Notes: a model not told the origin generated them from the sequence alone. Positions 9,200-18,011 are shown, counted from the first letter of the stretch. The stretch: 64,000 nt of DNA from Limnohabitans sp. 2KL-17 (GCF_003063415.1 NZ_NESK01000006.1:1-64000), one strand, 5' to 3'. Translations and numbers: made by a program.

Positions 9200-9478
9200 T
9201 CAGTGGGCTTTCAAAAAATCGCCCACTTCCAGCAACACGAGGTCGATGTGGCCGATCTTGTCGGCACGCTGGCCGGTCGTGAATTTGCCGCTGACCTGCA
9301 AATCCGACGGGGCATCTGGGTGTGCGGGGACCGTGCTCAAGGCAGGCAACACGGCGTGTCCGGCCAAGATGGCTGGGAACGCGGTTTGCGCGGCGGCGGG
9401 CACCGCCCATGCAGAGGCCGTGACCAGCAACATCGTGGCGACAGCGGTGTTCAGGTGGCGGGGGAATAAGGCGTTCAT
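9200..9478 (-). pseudogene. Truncated secreted esterase-like phytase protein
   Basis: 92 residues from MNALFPRHLN with AGGA before the start. A clear signal peptide ends near PAAAQ. Then FPAILAGHAVLPALSTVPA and SGKFTTGQR match, from memory, the mature N-terminus of secreted proteins with an esterase-like phytase domain, which normally run for several hundred residues. After SGKFTTGQR the frame departs from the family and stops at 9200, only about 90 bases before alr. The bulk of the gene appears deleted. A 7-bp inverted repeat, AGTGGGC/GCCCACT (9202-9227), overlaps the new end. Confidence 0.5.
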
Positions 9479-9739
9479 GGCAAGGTCCTGCTCGGGTTTA
9501 AGTTGAACTGATCTTAAAAACCAGCCATGAAGCGCCCGTGACGCCGCCATGACGAAAACAAGTCAGTCGACCTGTGTCCAGACTGGAAAAAAGACCCTGC
9601 TCAGACCCAGAACTACAGGGGGAAACCCCGCCAGACCTCACCCGGGAAGGGCCATATAAATGCTTTACACTGATCCGTTGCTTGTCAACCCCGCGCATTC
9701 CGCCTGAACCCTTCAGGCGCTGGCTGAACCCTGTAATCC

Positions 9740-10375
9740 ATGGAAGTTTTTCAGTTTTTGATGCCCATCTTCACCGAATACGGCTATTTGGCTGTGTTCG
9801 TGATGCTCTTGGTTTGTGGTTTTGGCGTGCCTATTCCCGAAGACGTGACCCTCGTCACGGGCGGCGTGATCGCAGGGCTGGGCCACGCCGATGTGCACAC
9901 CATGTTTGCCGTGGGCATGGCGGGCGTCTTGATTGGCGATGGGTTGATGTTCACGCTGGGCCGGCTCTACGGCCAGCGCATTTCCAAATTGCCCGGTTTT
10001 CGCAAAATCCTGACCCCCGAGCGCTTTGCCAGCGCACAAGATGCCTTTCATAAATACGGCAAATGGGTCATGTTCGTGGCCCGCTTTTTGCCCGGCCTGC
10101 GCACCCCGGTCTTCTTTTCGGCAGGCATGAGCCACCGTGTGAGTTTTGCCACCTGGTTCTTGATGGACGGCTTTGCCGCCCTGATCAGCGTGCCGATCTG
10201 GGTGTACCTGGGTTACTTTGGTGCGCAAAACTGGGATTGGATGTTCGCGGTGCTGCGTCAGTTTCAGCACGGCATTTTTGCCCTGCTGGGACTGGGCGTG
10301 GTCTGGCTGGGCTGGCGCTGGTGGCGCAAGCGCCAAAGCGGCAAAGCCTCTGACGCACCAGGCGATCCGTCCTGA
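9740..10375 (+). CDS. DedA-family inner-membrane protein
   Basis: 211 residues. The DedA domain spans most of the protein: an N-terminal segment with CGFGVPIPEDVTLVTGG, an internal LIGDGLMFTLGR, and the signature arginine motif ARFLPGLRTPVFFSAG near residue 115. Several membrane or re-entrant helices follow. DedA proteins act in membrane homeostasis, and some flip undecaprenyl phosphate or other lipids. A run of basic residues ends the protein. The start at 9740 is 11 bases ahead of a second EamA gene's operon partner (10387) in the same direction. Confidence 0.9.
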   Translation: MEVFQFLMPIFTEYGYLAVFVMLLVCGFGVPIPEDVTLVTGGVIAGLGHADVHTMFAVGMAGVLIGDGLMFTLGRLYGQRISKLPGFRKILTPERFASAQDAFHKYGKWVMFVARFLPGLRTPVFFSAGMSHRVSFATWFLMDGFAALISVPIWVYLGYFGAQNWDWMFAVLRQFQHGIFALLGLGVVWLGWRWWRKRQSGKASDAPGDPS

Positions 10376-10386
10376 CACCCTCTTTC

Positions 10387-11283
10387 ATGGGCCCGTCATC
10401 CCCCAAAAGTCTGGCTGTTGCCGGACTGCTGCTGAACGCCTTTGTCTGGGGCGTGTGCTGGTGGCCGTTCAAACAACTCGAAGCCCAAGGCCTGCACCCG
10501 CTGTGGGCCACAGCTTTGGTCTACGCCTTTGTGTTCGTGTCCATCGCCTTGTGGCTTTGGCGCAGCGGGCAGTTGCTGAGCTGGCGGGGCCACCCCGGGC
10601 TGTGGCTGTTGCTGCTGGCCTCGGGCCTGACCAATGTGGGCTTCAACTGGGCCGTCACGGTGGGCGATGTGGTGCGCGTGGTGCTGCTGTTTTATTTGAT
10701 GCCCGCCTGGTCGGTGCTGGTGGCCTGGTGGCTACTGGGTGAAAAACCGAGCCAAATGGCGCTGCTGCGCCTGGTCATGGCAATCACGGGCTTGTTCATC
10801 GTGCTCAAAACCCCCGAGACGCCCTGGCCCATGCCCGAAAGCCTGGCCGATGTGCTGGCCCTCATGGGTGGCCTGACCTTTGCCATCACCAACGCTTTGC
10901 TGCTCAAGCTCAAAGACACCCCCAGTTCATCGCGCACGCTGGCCATGTTTGGTGGCGGGGCGGTCATGGCGACATTGGCCGCCATGGCCGGGCTGGCAAC
11001 CGGCGTTGTGGCCGCTGGCCAGGCGCCCACCTGGGCCTGGTTGCCACTGGTGGCCTTGCTCGGCATCTCCTTTTTGTTTGGCAACCTGGCGCTGCAATAC
11101 GGCGCGGCCCGCCTGGCGGCCCACACCACAGCCCTGGTCATGCTGTCCGAGGTGCTGTTTGCCAGTGTGTCCTCTGTCCTGCTGGGCGCATCGGAGTGGG
11201 AAAGCCGCACCCTGCTGGGTGGCTCGCTGATCTTGCTGGCGGCCTTGCTGTCGGTGGTCGGTCCGGACCACAAAACCGACTGA
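10387..11283 (+). CDS. EamA/DMT-family transporter
   Basis: 298 residues, about ten membrane helices in two EamA halves (GVCWWPFKQLEAQGL; later GNLALQYGAARLAAHTTALV). Only 11 bases separate it from the DedA gene, so it is probably co-transcribed. It is a second, clearly different DMT gene in the window (compare 6997-7920). Substrate unknown; likely an inner-membrane metabolite exporter. Confidence 0.87.
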   Translation: MGPSSPKSLAVAGLLLNAFVWGVCWWPFKQLEAQGLHPLWATALVYAFVFVSIALWLWRSGQLLSWRGHPGLWLLLLASGLTNVGFNWAVTVGDVVRVVLLFYLMPAWSVLVAWWLLGEKPSQMALLRLVMAITGLFIVLKTPETPWPMPESLADVLALMGGLTFAITNALLLKLKDTPSSSRTLAMFGGGAVMATLAAMAGLATGVVAAGQAPTWAWLPLVALLGISFLFGNLALQYGAARLAAHTTALVMLSEVLFASVSSVLLGASEWESRTLLGGSLILLAALLSVVGPDHKTD

Positions 11284-11339
11284 TCGGCCACCACACTGGC
11301 ATGATGCCAACCAGACACCACAACCCCGGAAAGCACCCC

Positions 11340-11825
11340 ATGAGCCTGTATGACCTAGAAGCCCTTGGCATCGACAACCAGCCCGTGGCCTTGTCCCGAT
11401 TCAAAGGTCAGGTGATGCTGATCGTCAACACCGCCAGTGCCTGCGGCTTCACGCCCCAGTTTGGCGGTTTGGAAAAGCTGCACAAAAGCTACGGCGACAA
11501 CGGTCTGGCAGTTCTGGGCTTTCCCTGCAACCAATTCGCCAGCCAGGACCCGGGCGACGATGCCCAAATTGCCAACTTTTGTCAGAAAAACTACGGCGTG
11601 AGCTTTCAGATGATGAGCAAGGTCAAGGTCAACGGCGAACACGCCCACCCGCTGTACCAATGGCTCACGGCAGAAGCCCCAGGCATTCTGGGCAGCAAAG
11701 CCATCAAGTGGAACTTCACCAAATTTTTGGTCGGCCGCGATGGACGGGTGATCAAACGCTATGCGCCGCAGGACGCACCAGAAAAGATGGCCAAGGACAT
11801 TGAGGCGGCGCTGGCGGCAACTTGA
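11340..11825 (+). CDS. Glutathione peroxidase-family thiol peroxidase
   Basis: 161 residues of the GPx fold. The catalytic cysteine is in VNTASACGFTPQ (about residue 36), the conserved glutamine segment is GFPCNQF, and the tryptophan is in KWNFTKFLV. It uses Cys, not selenocysteine: the codon is TGC. Such bacterial enzymes (BtuE-like) reduce hydrogen peroxide and lipid hydroperoxides, often with thioredoxin. GGAAAG lies about 8 bases before the start. It follows the EamA gene by 56 bases and may be the last gene of that transcript. Confidence 0.92.
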   Translation: MSLYDLEALGIDNQPVALSRFKGQVMLIVNTASACGFTPQFGGLEKLHKSYGDNGLAVLGFPCNQFASQDPGDDAQIANFCQKNYGVSFQMMSKVKVNGEHAHPLYQWLTAEAPGILGSKAIKWNFTKFLVGRDGRVIKRYAPQDAPEKMAKDIEAALAAT

Positions 11826-11926
11826 TGGTGGTTTGACAGCAGGCGACTGGGTCAGCCCCTGGACAATGTCCTGAAAGAATTCCCAACGGGTCTGTGTAGA
11901 CCGCACGCCCGCTCAGCTCCCTCGGC

Positions 11927-12313
11927 TCAGGCCCACCAAGTCAGCACCACCAGCCACACCAACATGGCCGCAGCACCCCACATCAGAAGCCTGGTGCGCA
12001 ACTGCAGCACATCGACGGCGCTGACCAGCCGGGCATTTTGTTCAGCCAACTCGGCCAGAGTTTCGGTCAGCTCGCGCTGGGTTTGGGCTTGGAGGTCGAT
12101 CTGGCCTTGCGCGGCGATCAGGGCATTTTTGAGTTCACCCAGGCTCGGCACCTGGCTTACCGGCGTTTGCGTGGCGGGGGTTCCTGCTTGACCGGGTGGC
12201 TGAGAGGACTGTCGGTCCATCAACTTGCGCGCGGCCCTGAGCACCGTGGGAGCGTGTTCGATCACATCGCCCCATGGAATCACTTTGAGCGCCATCAGCC
12301 AAGGTATCGCCAT
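11927..12313 (-). CDS. Hypothetical coiled-coil protein with C-terminal membrane anchor
   Basis: 128 residues from MAIPWLMALKVIPWGD, with an AAAGGA site before the ATG. The N-terminal part (about 1-30) is amphipathic. A Pro/Gln/Thr-rich linker follows. Residues about 55-105 are heptad-like (LKNALIAAQGQIDLQAQTQ, LAELAEQNARLV), and the end is one membrane helix LLMWGAAAMLVWLVVLTWWA. It looks like a tail-anchored inner-membrane protein of the kind common in Comamonadaceae. The function is not recognised. Confidence 0.7.
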   Translation of the reverse strand: MAIPWLMALKVIPWGDVIEHAPTVLRAARKLMDRQSSQPPGQAGTPATQTPVSQVPSLGELKNALIAAQGQIDLQAQTQRELTETLAELAEQNARLVSAVDVLQLRTRLLMWGAAAMLVWLVVLTWWA

Positions 12314-12367
12314 CGTCTTGTCCTTTCTTTGCGCTTTACATGCGCCGTCTACCATCCGTTTTCAATA

Positions 12368-12532
12368 CTACCCCTGCGGGCATTTCGGTGCGGCCTGACG
12401 CAGGTCTTGCCAGATGGGCAAAAGGACTTTGTTCAGCTCGCAGCAGGGTGATTGAACACCACGCGCACCGAACTGGTCCTTGCCGATCGCTTTGCACGCT
12501 TCGGTTCCGTGGATACTTGCCTGTCCAGCCAT
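12368..12532 (-). CDS. Small cysteine-containing ORF, unrecognised
   Basis: 54 codons from an ATG at 12532, divergent from the DUF1272 gene. The peptide has a C-x-C-C-like spread (TEACKAIG, SPCCELNK, PKCPQG) and no signal peptide. The frame stays open upstream, antisense to DUF1272, which is common in GC-rich DNA, so it may be spurious or a remnant of a longer gene. It is listed because nothing else fills 12314-12556. Confidence 0.2.
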   Translation of the reverse strand: MAGQASIHGTEACKAIGKDQFGARGVQSPCCELNKVLLPIWQDLRQAAPKCPQG

Positions 12533-12556
12533 TGAAACGCTCACCAGGTAATCCCC

Positions 12557-12805
12557 ATGCTCCAACTTCGCCCCAATTGCGAATGCTGCAACCGCGATCT
12601 GCCGCCTGCTGCACCGAATGCACGGATCTGCTCTTTTGAATGCACCTTTTGCGCCGAATGCGCCGACACGCGCTTGCATGGCATCTGCCCTAATTGCGGC
12701 GGTGAACTGGTGCGTCGCCCGGTTCGGCCTGCAGCCAAGCTGCTGAACAACCCTGCATCGACAGAACGGGTGTTCAAGCCGCAGGGCGGTCCTCCACTGG
12801 CTTGA
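12557..12805 (+). CDS. DUF1272 zinc-ribbon-like protein
   Basis: 82 residues. The family pattern is almost complete: LRPNCECCNRDLPP, ICSFECTFCAECA and GICPNCGGELVRRP. Eight cysteines are arranged in CxxC pairs suited to bind zinc. DUF1272 proteins are small, widespread in proteobacteria and of unknown role. The basic, proline-rich tail varies between species. The gene stands alone. Confidence 0.88.
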   Translation: MLQLRPNCECCNRDLPPAAPNARICSFECTFCAECADTRLHGICPNCGGELVRRPVRPAAKLLNNPASTERVFKPQGGPPLA

Positions 12806-12920
12806 TCGCAGGGATGGCCACCCCACTCACCATTTACCGCGTCATCACCCTGCGCGATTCGGCTTGGGCTAGGCGCGGGATTTCAGGCGGCTGTTGAAGC
12901 GGTGGTCATTGGCACATCTA

Positions 12921-14147
12921 TCAACAAAGTCGGCGTTGCTCATGCAAATGCACCCCATCCAGATATTGCGCCAACAAGTCAATGTCCCCATCGCGCACAT
13001 TCAGACTGTTAAATACCGCTTTCCACTGCGCCACCTGACTGGCGATTTTGGCCACGGTCTGCCGAGCTTGAGCGTCCGTCAACCCAAATGCACGCGCCTC
13101 TGACAGCGCATTCCCGATACTGGCCTCGTGACCGAGGGCGCCCACGCGCATTTGCTGATAGCCCAAGCCGTGCGCAGCGGGCAGCACATCGAAAGCAGGA
13201 GACAGCGCATAAAAGCCATCAGCGCCACGCACCAGTGCATGGTTCTTTTCATGATCGTCAGTGTTGTCGATCAAGATATTGAACACCATGCGCCTGAACA
13301 ACTCTTGCTGTTGTGCACGCACTTGATCGGGCCGCCCCAATCGGCGAATCAGTTGCGCCAGTTCGGGGTAACCCATGGCCTCGCCTGCGGCCCGCAGCGC
13401 CACATGGGCCGATTGCACATGCAAGCGCTGGGTGCCGTTGCGGTCAAATCGCCGTACAGCCACCGTATGGCCTTGTGGCAAAGGCAACGCCAAGGTGTCT
13501 GCCGTTTGAATGCCGCAAAGGCGGGCCAGCTGCATGCTGGCGTGTTCGATCAGTGGCGAATCCAGCTCACCCGCTTCAGAAAACTTGACGACCCAAGACG
13601 CGCCATCGATCTGCATCAGCGACTTGGGCCTCGCACCGCCCATGGACACCCCGGGTTGCAGCAAGCGGCGTTGCTGCTCGTTAACGGCTTCGCCCGCCAT
13701 CACGCGCTGAACCGCACGGTGCATGTCAGCCAGGCCGTCAAATGTAGGTATGGCTGCAGTGGGGGCAGGCACATACACCTCCATTTGCAAGGAGACGCCC
13801 AATGCACCAAACCTGTCATCGCCTGCAAAGTACAAATATTCCAGCAAAGACAAGCGGGCGGGCCGCTCTATCAATCGGATGACCCTTTCGCCCCATTGGT
13901 CGGGCCGGGCATCGTCCACCGCACCGGCAGCCGTGTCGCGCTCGGCAGGCAGCATCAGGCCCATTTGCAAGGGCAGGTCTTCGCTCAAAGCAAAGCCTTG
14001 GGGCGAAGCGATCCATGCGGGGTCGTAACTCAAGGCCACCTTGCGGCGCTGGTCTTGCAGGCTCAAGGTGCCGATGCGCTGAGGCGCACCCGGGTCGGCC
14101 AGCCACCACAGGCTCATGCTGTCCTGTACTTGATAGGGATGGCTCAC
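12921..14147 (-). CDS. HipA-like serine/threonine kinase toxin
   Basis: 408 residues. GVSMGGARPKSLM (166-178) is the glycine-rich nucleotide loop, SWVVKF (184-189) holds the ATP-anchoring lysine, NTDDHEKN (295-302) is the catalytic loop with Asp298 and Asn302, and SPAFDVLP contains metal-binding Asp320. HipA toxins phosphorylate an aminoacyl-tRNA synthetase or similar target and slow growth. Its start overlaps the stop of the HTH gene upstream by ATGA, the usual antitoxin-toxin order. All catalytic residues are intact, so it should be active. Confidence 0.88.
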   Translation of the reverse strand: MSHPYQVQDSMSLWWLADPGAPQRIGTLSLQDQRRKVALSYDPAWIASPQGFALSEDLPLQMGLMLPAERDTAAGAVDDARPDQWGERVIRLIERPARLSLLEYLYFAGDDRFGALGVSLQMEVYVPAPTAAIPTFDGLADMHRAVQRVMAGEAVNEQQRRLLQPGVSMGGARPKSLMQIDGASWVVKFSEAGELDSPLIEHASMQLARLCGIQTADTLALPLPQGHTVAVRRFDRNGTQRLHVQSAHVALRAAGEAMGYPELAQLIRRLGRPDQVRAQQQELFRRMVFNILIDNTDDHEKNHALVRGADGFYALSPAFDVLPAAHGLGYQQMRVGALGHEASIGNALSEARAFGLTDAQARQTVAKIASQVAQWKAVFNSLNVRDGDIDLLAQYLDGVHLHEQRRLC

Positions 14148-14488
14148 AGTGCTTGCTCCTGTTTGCGCGACAGGCGTTTACCGCGTTGGCGCACCGCCTC
14201 GATGTCTTGCTCCAGCGCGTTCAGGTCTTGCGCGGGGACTGCCACTTCGGGCAAGGCCGCGTGCCGGCCCATGAGCCACAGCGCTGTGGCGTACACGCCC
14301 ATGCCGACCGAGGGGTCGCCTTTTTCCATGCGGATGAGTGTGGGCACCGACACCGCCATGCGGCTGGCCCAAGCGCGCAGACTTTCCTTGCGGCGCTGAC
14401 GGGCCAGCGCCAGGTTTTCGCCCAAATCCCTCAGCGCTTTGGCGGCTGAGGCAGGCAGTTGGTATGCGGCAAGAGACGGCTTCGGCAT
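14144..14488 (-). CDS. HipB-like XRE-family antitoxin
   Basis: 114 residues. A lambda-repressor-type HTH covers about 24-80 (LGENLALARQRRKESLRAWA, SVPTLIRMEKGDPSVGMGVY). The C-terminal tail is rich in charged residues and would contact the HipA partner. It is the first gene of a two-gene operon with a 4-base overlap to the toxin. The start codon lies one base from an inverted repeat, which points to autorepression. Confidence 0.87.
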   Translation of the reverse strand: MPKPSLAAYQLPASAAKALRDLGENLALARQRRKESLRAWASRMAVSVPTLIRMEKGDPSVGMGVYATALWLMGRHAALPEVAVPAQDLNALEQDIEAVRQRGKRLSRKQEQAL

Positions 14489-14489
14489 A

Positions 14490-14521
14490 ACACAAACTTT
14501 AACATACGATAAATTTTGTGT
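14490..14521 (-). promoter_or_regulatory. HipBA operator and promoter
   Basis: Two 11-base arms, ACACAAACTTT and AAATTTTGTGT, are inverted repeats with one mismatch and a 10-base spacer. They lie directly upstream of the antitoxin ATG. On the minus strand TATGTT between the arms could be a -10 box. This position fits a HipB-bound autoregulatory operator. Confidence 0.6.
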
Positions 14522-14530
14522 CTTTTTGCG

Positions 14531-15778
14531 TTAGCCAGCTGAAGTGCTGATCGCCTCATCCAACAACTCCACCCAATGCCGCACGGGCAGGCCGCTGCCA
14601 CTTTGCAGATGGGTGATGCAGCCGATGTTGGCGCTTAAAACACCCTGAGGCTCCAGAGCGTTCAGGTGGCCCAGCTTGCGGTCACGCAACTGTTTGGACA
14701 GCGCCGGGTTGAGCACGCTGTAAGTGCCGGCCGAGCCGCAGCACAAATGCGACTCGTTGGCAGTGACCTTGATCTGAAAGCCCAGATCGCCCAAATGCTT
14801 TTCGATTCCCCCCTTGAGCTGCTGGCCGTGTTGCAGCGTGCAGGGCGGGTGGTAGGCCTGAAGGCCTGCGGCTTGCAGGGCTTGGGGCTTGAGTTTGGGT
14901 TGGAGCAGCGGCACCAGCTCGGGCAGCAGCTCACTCAGGTCGCGGGTCAAGGCGCCGATGCGGGCGGCTTTGTCGGCATAGGCCGGGTCGTCTTTCAGCG
15001 CGTGGCCGTAGTCTTTGACCATCACCCCACAGCCTGAGGCATTCATCACAATCGTCTCGACTTCGCCACTTTGCACCAGCGGCCACCAGGCGTCGATGTT
15101 GGCGCGCATATGGTCCTTGCCACCTTCATGGTCGTTCAGGTGAAACTTGAGCGCACCGCAGCAACCGGCTTTGGGCGCGGTCACGGTCTGGATGCCACAA
15201 GCGTCCAGCACACGCGCGGTGGCGGTGTTGATGTTGGGGCTCATGGCGGGCTGCACGCAACCCGCCAGCATCAGCACCTTGCGGGCATGCTGCGCGGTGG
15301 GCCAGGCACCCGCGTTTTGAGGCGCAGGCACCTTGGCCTTCAGGCTGGCTGGCAACAAACCGCGCACCATCTGACCCACCTTCATGGCGGGCGCAAACAG
15401 GGGCGAAGGCAGGCCTTCCTTGAGGGCCCAGCGCAACAGTTTTTCACTTGCAGGGCGCTCGACCTTGGCGTCGACCAGTTTGCGGCCGATGTCGACCAGG
15501 TGGCCGTACTGCACGCCGCTCGGGCATGTGCTCTCGCAGTTGCGGCAGGTGAGGCACCGGTCCAGGTGCATCTGGGTTTTGCGGGTGGGCGTTTCGCCTT
15601 CAAGCACCTGCTTCATCAAGTAAATACGGCCACGCGGGCCATCAAGCTCATCGCCTAACAGTTGGTACGTTGGGCAGGTGGCTGTGCAAAAGCCGCAGTG
15701 CACACACTTGCGCAAGATGGCTTCGGCTTCGAGGCCTTCAGGGGTGTTCTGGTATTCGGGGGCGAGCTTGGTTTGCAT
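14531..15778 (-). CDS. glcF: Glycolate oxidase iron-sulfur subunit
   Basis: 415 residues. Two 4Fe-4S motifs are at C25-x2-C28-x2-C31-x3-C35 and C75-x2-C78-x2-C81-x3-C85. Two CCG domains (GCCGALKFHLNDHEGG, HLCCGSAGTYSVL) follow, the layout of GlcF. The subunit passes electrons from glycolate oxidation to the quinone pool at the inner membrane. The ATG at 15778 is 15 bases after the glcE stop, so both are in one operon. The catalytic FAD subunit glcD is not next to them. Confidence 0.92.
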   Translation of the reverse strand: MQTKLAPEYQNTPEGLEAEAILRKCVHCGFCTATCPTYQLLGDELDGPRGRIYLMKQVLEGETPTRKTQMHLDRCLTCRNCESTCPSGVQYGHLVDIGRKLVDAKVERPASEKLLRWALKEGLPSPLFAPAMKVGQMVRGLLPASLKAKVPAPQNAGAWPTAQHARKVLMLAGCVQPAMSPNINTATARVLDACGIQTVTAPKAGCCGALKFHLNDHEGGKDHMRANIDAWWPLVQSGEVETIVMNASGCGVMVKDYGHALKDDPAYADKAARIGALTRDLSELLPELVPLLQPKLKPQALQAAGLQAYHPPCTLQHGQQLKGGIEKHLGDLGFQIKVTANESHLCCGSAGTYSVLNPALSKQLRDRKLGHLNALEPQGVLSANIGCITHLQSGSGLPVRHWVELLDEAISTSAG

Positions 15779-15793
15779 GGTGGTCGTCCCGGA

Positions 15794-16939
15794 TCAAATC
15801 GGTTGCAGTCGGCCGGTGGCGAAAACGCCTTTCGGGTCGAACTGTTGCTGCAGTTGTTGTTGAATGCGTTGCTGCACCGCATCAAGCGGGGTGCTCACGC
15901 CTGCGGCCTTGTCGACCGCGGCATGCGCCGCACTGGCGCGGAACAAGCTGGCGTGCCCCCCCACCGATTGCGCCAGTTCGCGCAAGGCCACCGCCGCAGA
16001 AGAGGGCGCCCACAACCAGCGCTGGGCGCCATGCCACTCTGTGTAAAAGGGGTAAGGCAAATCGGGGACCGGCGCGGTTTGAGGCACCGACAAACGCCAC
16101 AAGCAGACATCGGGGCCAGGGGCTTCAAAAAAAGCCAAGCTTTGATCGCCACTGGCGCGCCAGTCTTGCGCGGCTTCTGCGTTGTCCATCTGCTGAACTT
16201 GCGCGCCCAGCCCCAGCGCATCGGCGCCCATCTTGACCGTGGCCGACTGCACCGCCGCCGCCGCGCCGCGCAGGCGCACAAACAAATAATCGGCGATCGG
16301 CTGAGCCGTGGTGTCACGCACCCAGGCGCTGGCGTTCAGGGGCAAGGGCTGGCCGCCCCAACGGTGCAGCAAATCGAGCGCCGGGCCTTGGGCCAAACCG
16401 GCGATCATCAAGCTCGCTTCGGCCGGGGCCACGGGCAAGACCTTCAGGCTGACCTCGGTGATCAGACCCAGCGTGCCCCAGCTGCCAGCCATCAGGCGGC
16501 TGACGTCGTAACCAGCCACATTCTTCATGACCTGTCCACCAAACGTGAGGTGCTCGCCCAGACCATTGATGAAGCGAGCGCCCAAAACGTAGTCGCGCAC
16601 TGCGCCGACCGTGGCGCGGGCTGGACCACTCAGACCTGCGGCCACCATGCCGCCCACCGTCGCGCCTTCGGAAAAATGCGGTGGCTCAAACGCCAGGGAC
16701 TGGCCTTTTTCGGCAAGGGCCGCTTCCAGCTCGGCCAATGGCGTACCGCAGCGCACGGTCACCACCAGCTCGCTGGGCTCATAGCTCACGATGCCGCGAT
16801 AGCCCCGGGTGTCAAGCACCTCACCCGTCAGGCTGTGGCCCCAGAAGTCTTTGGTGCCACCACCACGCAGGCGCAAGGTGCGCCCCTGTGCAGCCGCAGC
16901 GCGTACGGCGTCGATGAGGGAATTGAGTTCAGCGTCCAT
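15794..16939 (-). CDS. glcE: Glycolate oxidase FAD-binding subunit
   Basis: 381 residues from MDAELNSLIDAV; the frame is open to 16993. A PCMH-type FAD domain is seen: LRLRGGGTKDFWG, SYEPSELVVTVRCGTPL, then GATVGGMVAAGLSGPARATV and KNVAGYDVSRLMAG. The C-terminal part is shorter than in GlcD, as is normal for GlcE. It works with GlcD and GlcF to oxidise glycolate, a product of algal photorespiration that freshwater Comamonadaceae use. Upstream in the same direction is an SMP-30 lactonase, not glcD. Confidence 0.9.
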   Translation of the reverse strand: MDAELNSLIDAVRAAAAQGRTLRLRGGGTKDFWGHSLTGEVLDTRGYRGIVSYEPSELVVTVRCGTPLAELEAALAEKGQSLAFEPPHFSEGATVGGMVAAGLSGPARATVGAVRDYVLGARFINGLGEHLTFGGQVMKNVAGYDVSRLMAGSWGTLGLITEVSLKVLPVAPAEASLMIAGLAQGPALDLLHRWGGQPLPLNASAWVRDTTAQPIADYLFVRLRGAAAAVQSATVKMGADALGLGAQVQQMDNAEAAQDWRASGDQSLAFFEAPGPDVCLWRLSVPQTAPVPDLPYPFYTEWHGAQRWLWAPSSAAVALRELAQSVGGHASLFRASAAHAAVDKAAGVSTPLDAVQQRIQQQLQQQFDPKGVFATGRLQPI

Positions 16940-17017
16940 GGGAATGGATGGTAACGCCCGACCCTGCTGGGCAGTGTGAATTTTTTGAATCAAAGGCTTG
17001 CTGGAAATTGGGGGTGC

Positions 17018-17950
17018 TCAGCCTCGGTAAAAACTCACCGCTAGCCCGGGCACATCCACCCGCAGCGCAAAAATACAGCCCGCCCGAGGGTAATCCGCCA
17101 ACTCCGAGGCACTTCGGCCCTGGCGTGAGGTGGTGATGAACAGGGTTTTCAGGTCGGGCCCACCAAAGCAGGGCATGGTCGGGCAAGGCACGGGTGTTTT
17201 CACTTCGGTCAGCACTTCGCCTGCAGGCGACAGGCGCAGCAGGCGCTGGCCTTCGTATTGGGCCGACCAGTAGCACCCTTCAGCATCCACCGCCGCGCCG
17301 TCGGGCCGTCCGCCATAGGGTCCTGGGTCGCCCCAAGCCCAGCCTGCAGGTTTGGGGGTCATCTGTTGAAACAATCGCGCGCCTGAAAGTTGGCCGCTGG
17401 CCGGGTCAAAGTCAAACGCTCGCACTCGGTGCGCGGCGGTATCGGCCCAGTACAGGGTTCGACCATCGGGTGACCAGGCCAGGCCGTTGGCGGTGGTCAC
17501 GCCGTCCATCTTGGGGTGCAGGCCAAGTCCATCCAGCATGTACAAAACACCCAAGGCTTGGTCTTTGGGCTCGTACAGGCTGCCGGCCCAAAAGCGGCCT
17601 TGCGGGTCGCACTTTCCATCGTTGAAGCGCCATCGCAAGGTGTCATAGGGCGCAACGGCCAGCGGTTGCAAATCGCCGCCCCAGGTGCGTGCCAAATAAA
17701 CGCCATCGCGCAAAGCCAGGACCAGACCGCCGCCTTGCACAGGCGCAATGCAGCCAGGTTCTTGCGTCATGTGCCAATACTCGACCGCGCCTTGCGCCTG
17801 CAAGCCTTGCACCGCCACCCGACCAATGCGTTGGCCAGGAATATCTACCCAATAAAGGCGTTGCTCGCCAGGATGCCAAAATGGCGACTCTCCCAGGCCA
17901 TCGGGCTGGGTGGTCACGGCGTGCCAGTCGGGCGAAACGGGGTGTGTCAT
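17018..17950 (-). CDS. SMP-30/gluconolactonase-family protein
   Basis: 310 residues, six-bladed propeller family. The metal residues are visible in GLGESPFWHP (Glu), RFNDGKCDPQGRFWAGS (Asn and the signature), TTANGLAWSPDG (Asn) and GGRPDGAAVDAEG (Asp). Members hydrolyse sugar lactones such as gluconolactone or arabinolactone. It is cytoplasmic with no signal peptide. It precedes glcE on the same strand by 78 bases and its start faces the GGCTT repeat. Confidence 0.85.
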   Translation of the reverse strand: MTHPVSPDWHAVTTQPDGLGESPFWHPGEQRLYWVDIPGQRIGRVAVQGLQAQGAVEYWHMTQEPGCIAPVQGGGLVLALRDGVYLARTWGGDLQPLAVAPYDTLRWRFNDGKCDPQGRFWAGSLYEPKDQALGVLYMLDGLGLHPKMDGVTTANGLAWSPDGRTLYWADTAAHRVRAFDFDPASGQLSGARLFQQMTPKPAGWAWGDPGPYGGRPDGAAVDAEGCYWSAQYEGQRLLRLSPAGEVLTEVKTPVPCPTMPCFGGPDLKTLFITTSRQGRSASELADYPRAGCIFALRVDVPGLAVSFYRG

Positions 17951-18011
17951 GGCGGCAGATCTTTCAAATGCAGTCGTCTATTTTGCCCGCACAGTCGCTG
18001 TCAAAATGCAG

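Noticed and set aside
11340-11825. Selenocysteine in the glutathione peroxidase because of nearby selenium genes
   Set aside because: The catalytic codon is TGC, there is no in-frame TGA, and no selA or selB is in the window.
12368-12826. Full 152-codon minus-strand frame over the DUF1272 gene
   Set aside because: Its first two thirds are antisense to the well-supported DUF1272 gene; only the last 54 codons outside it are listed, at low confidence.
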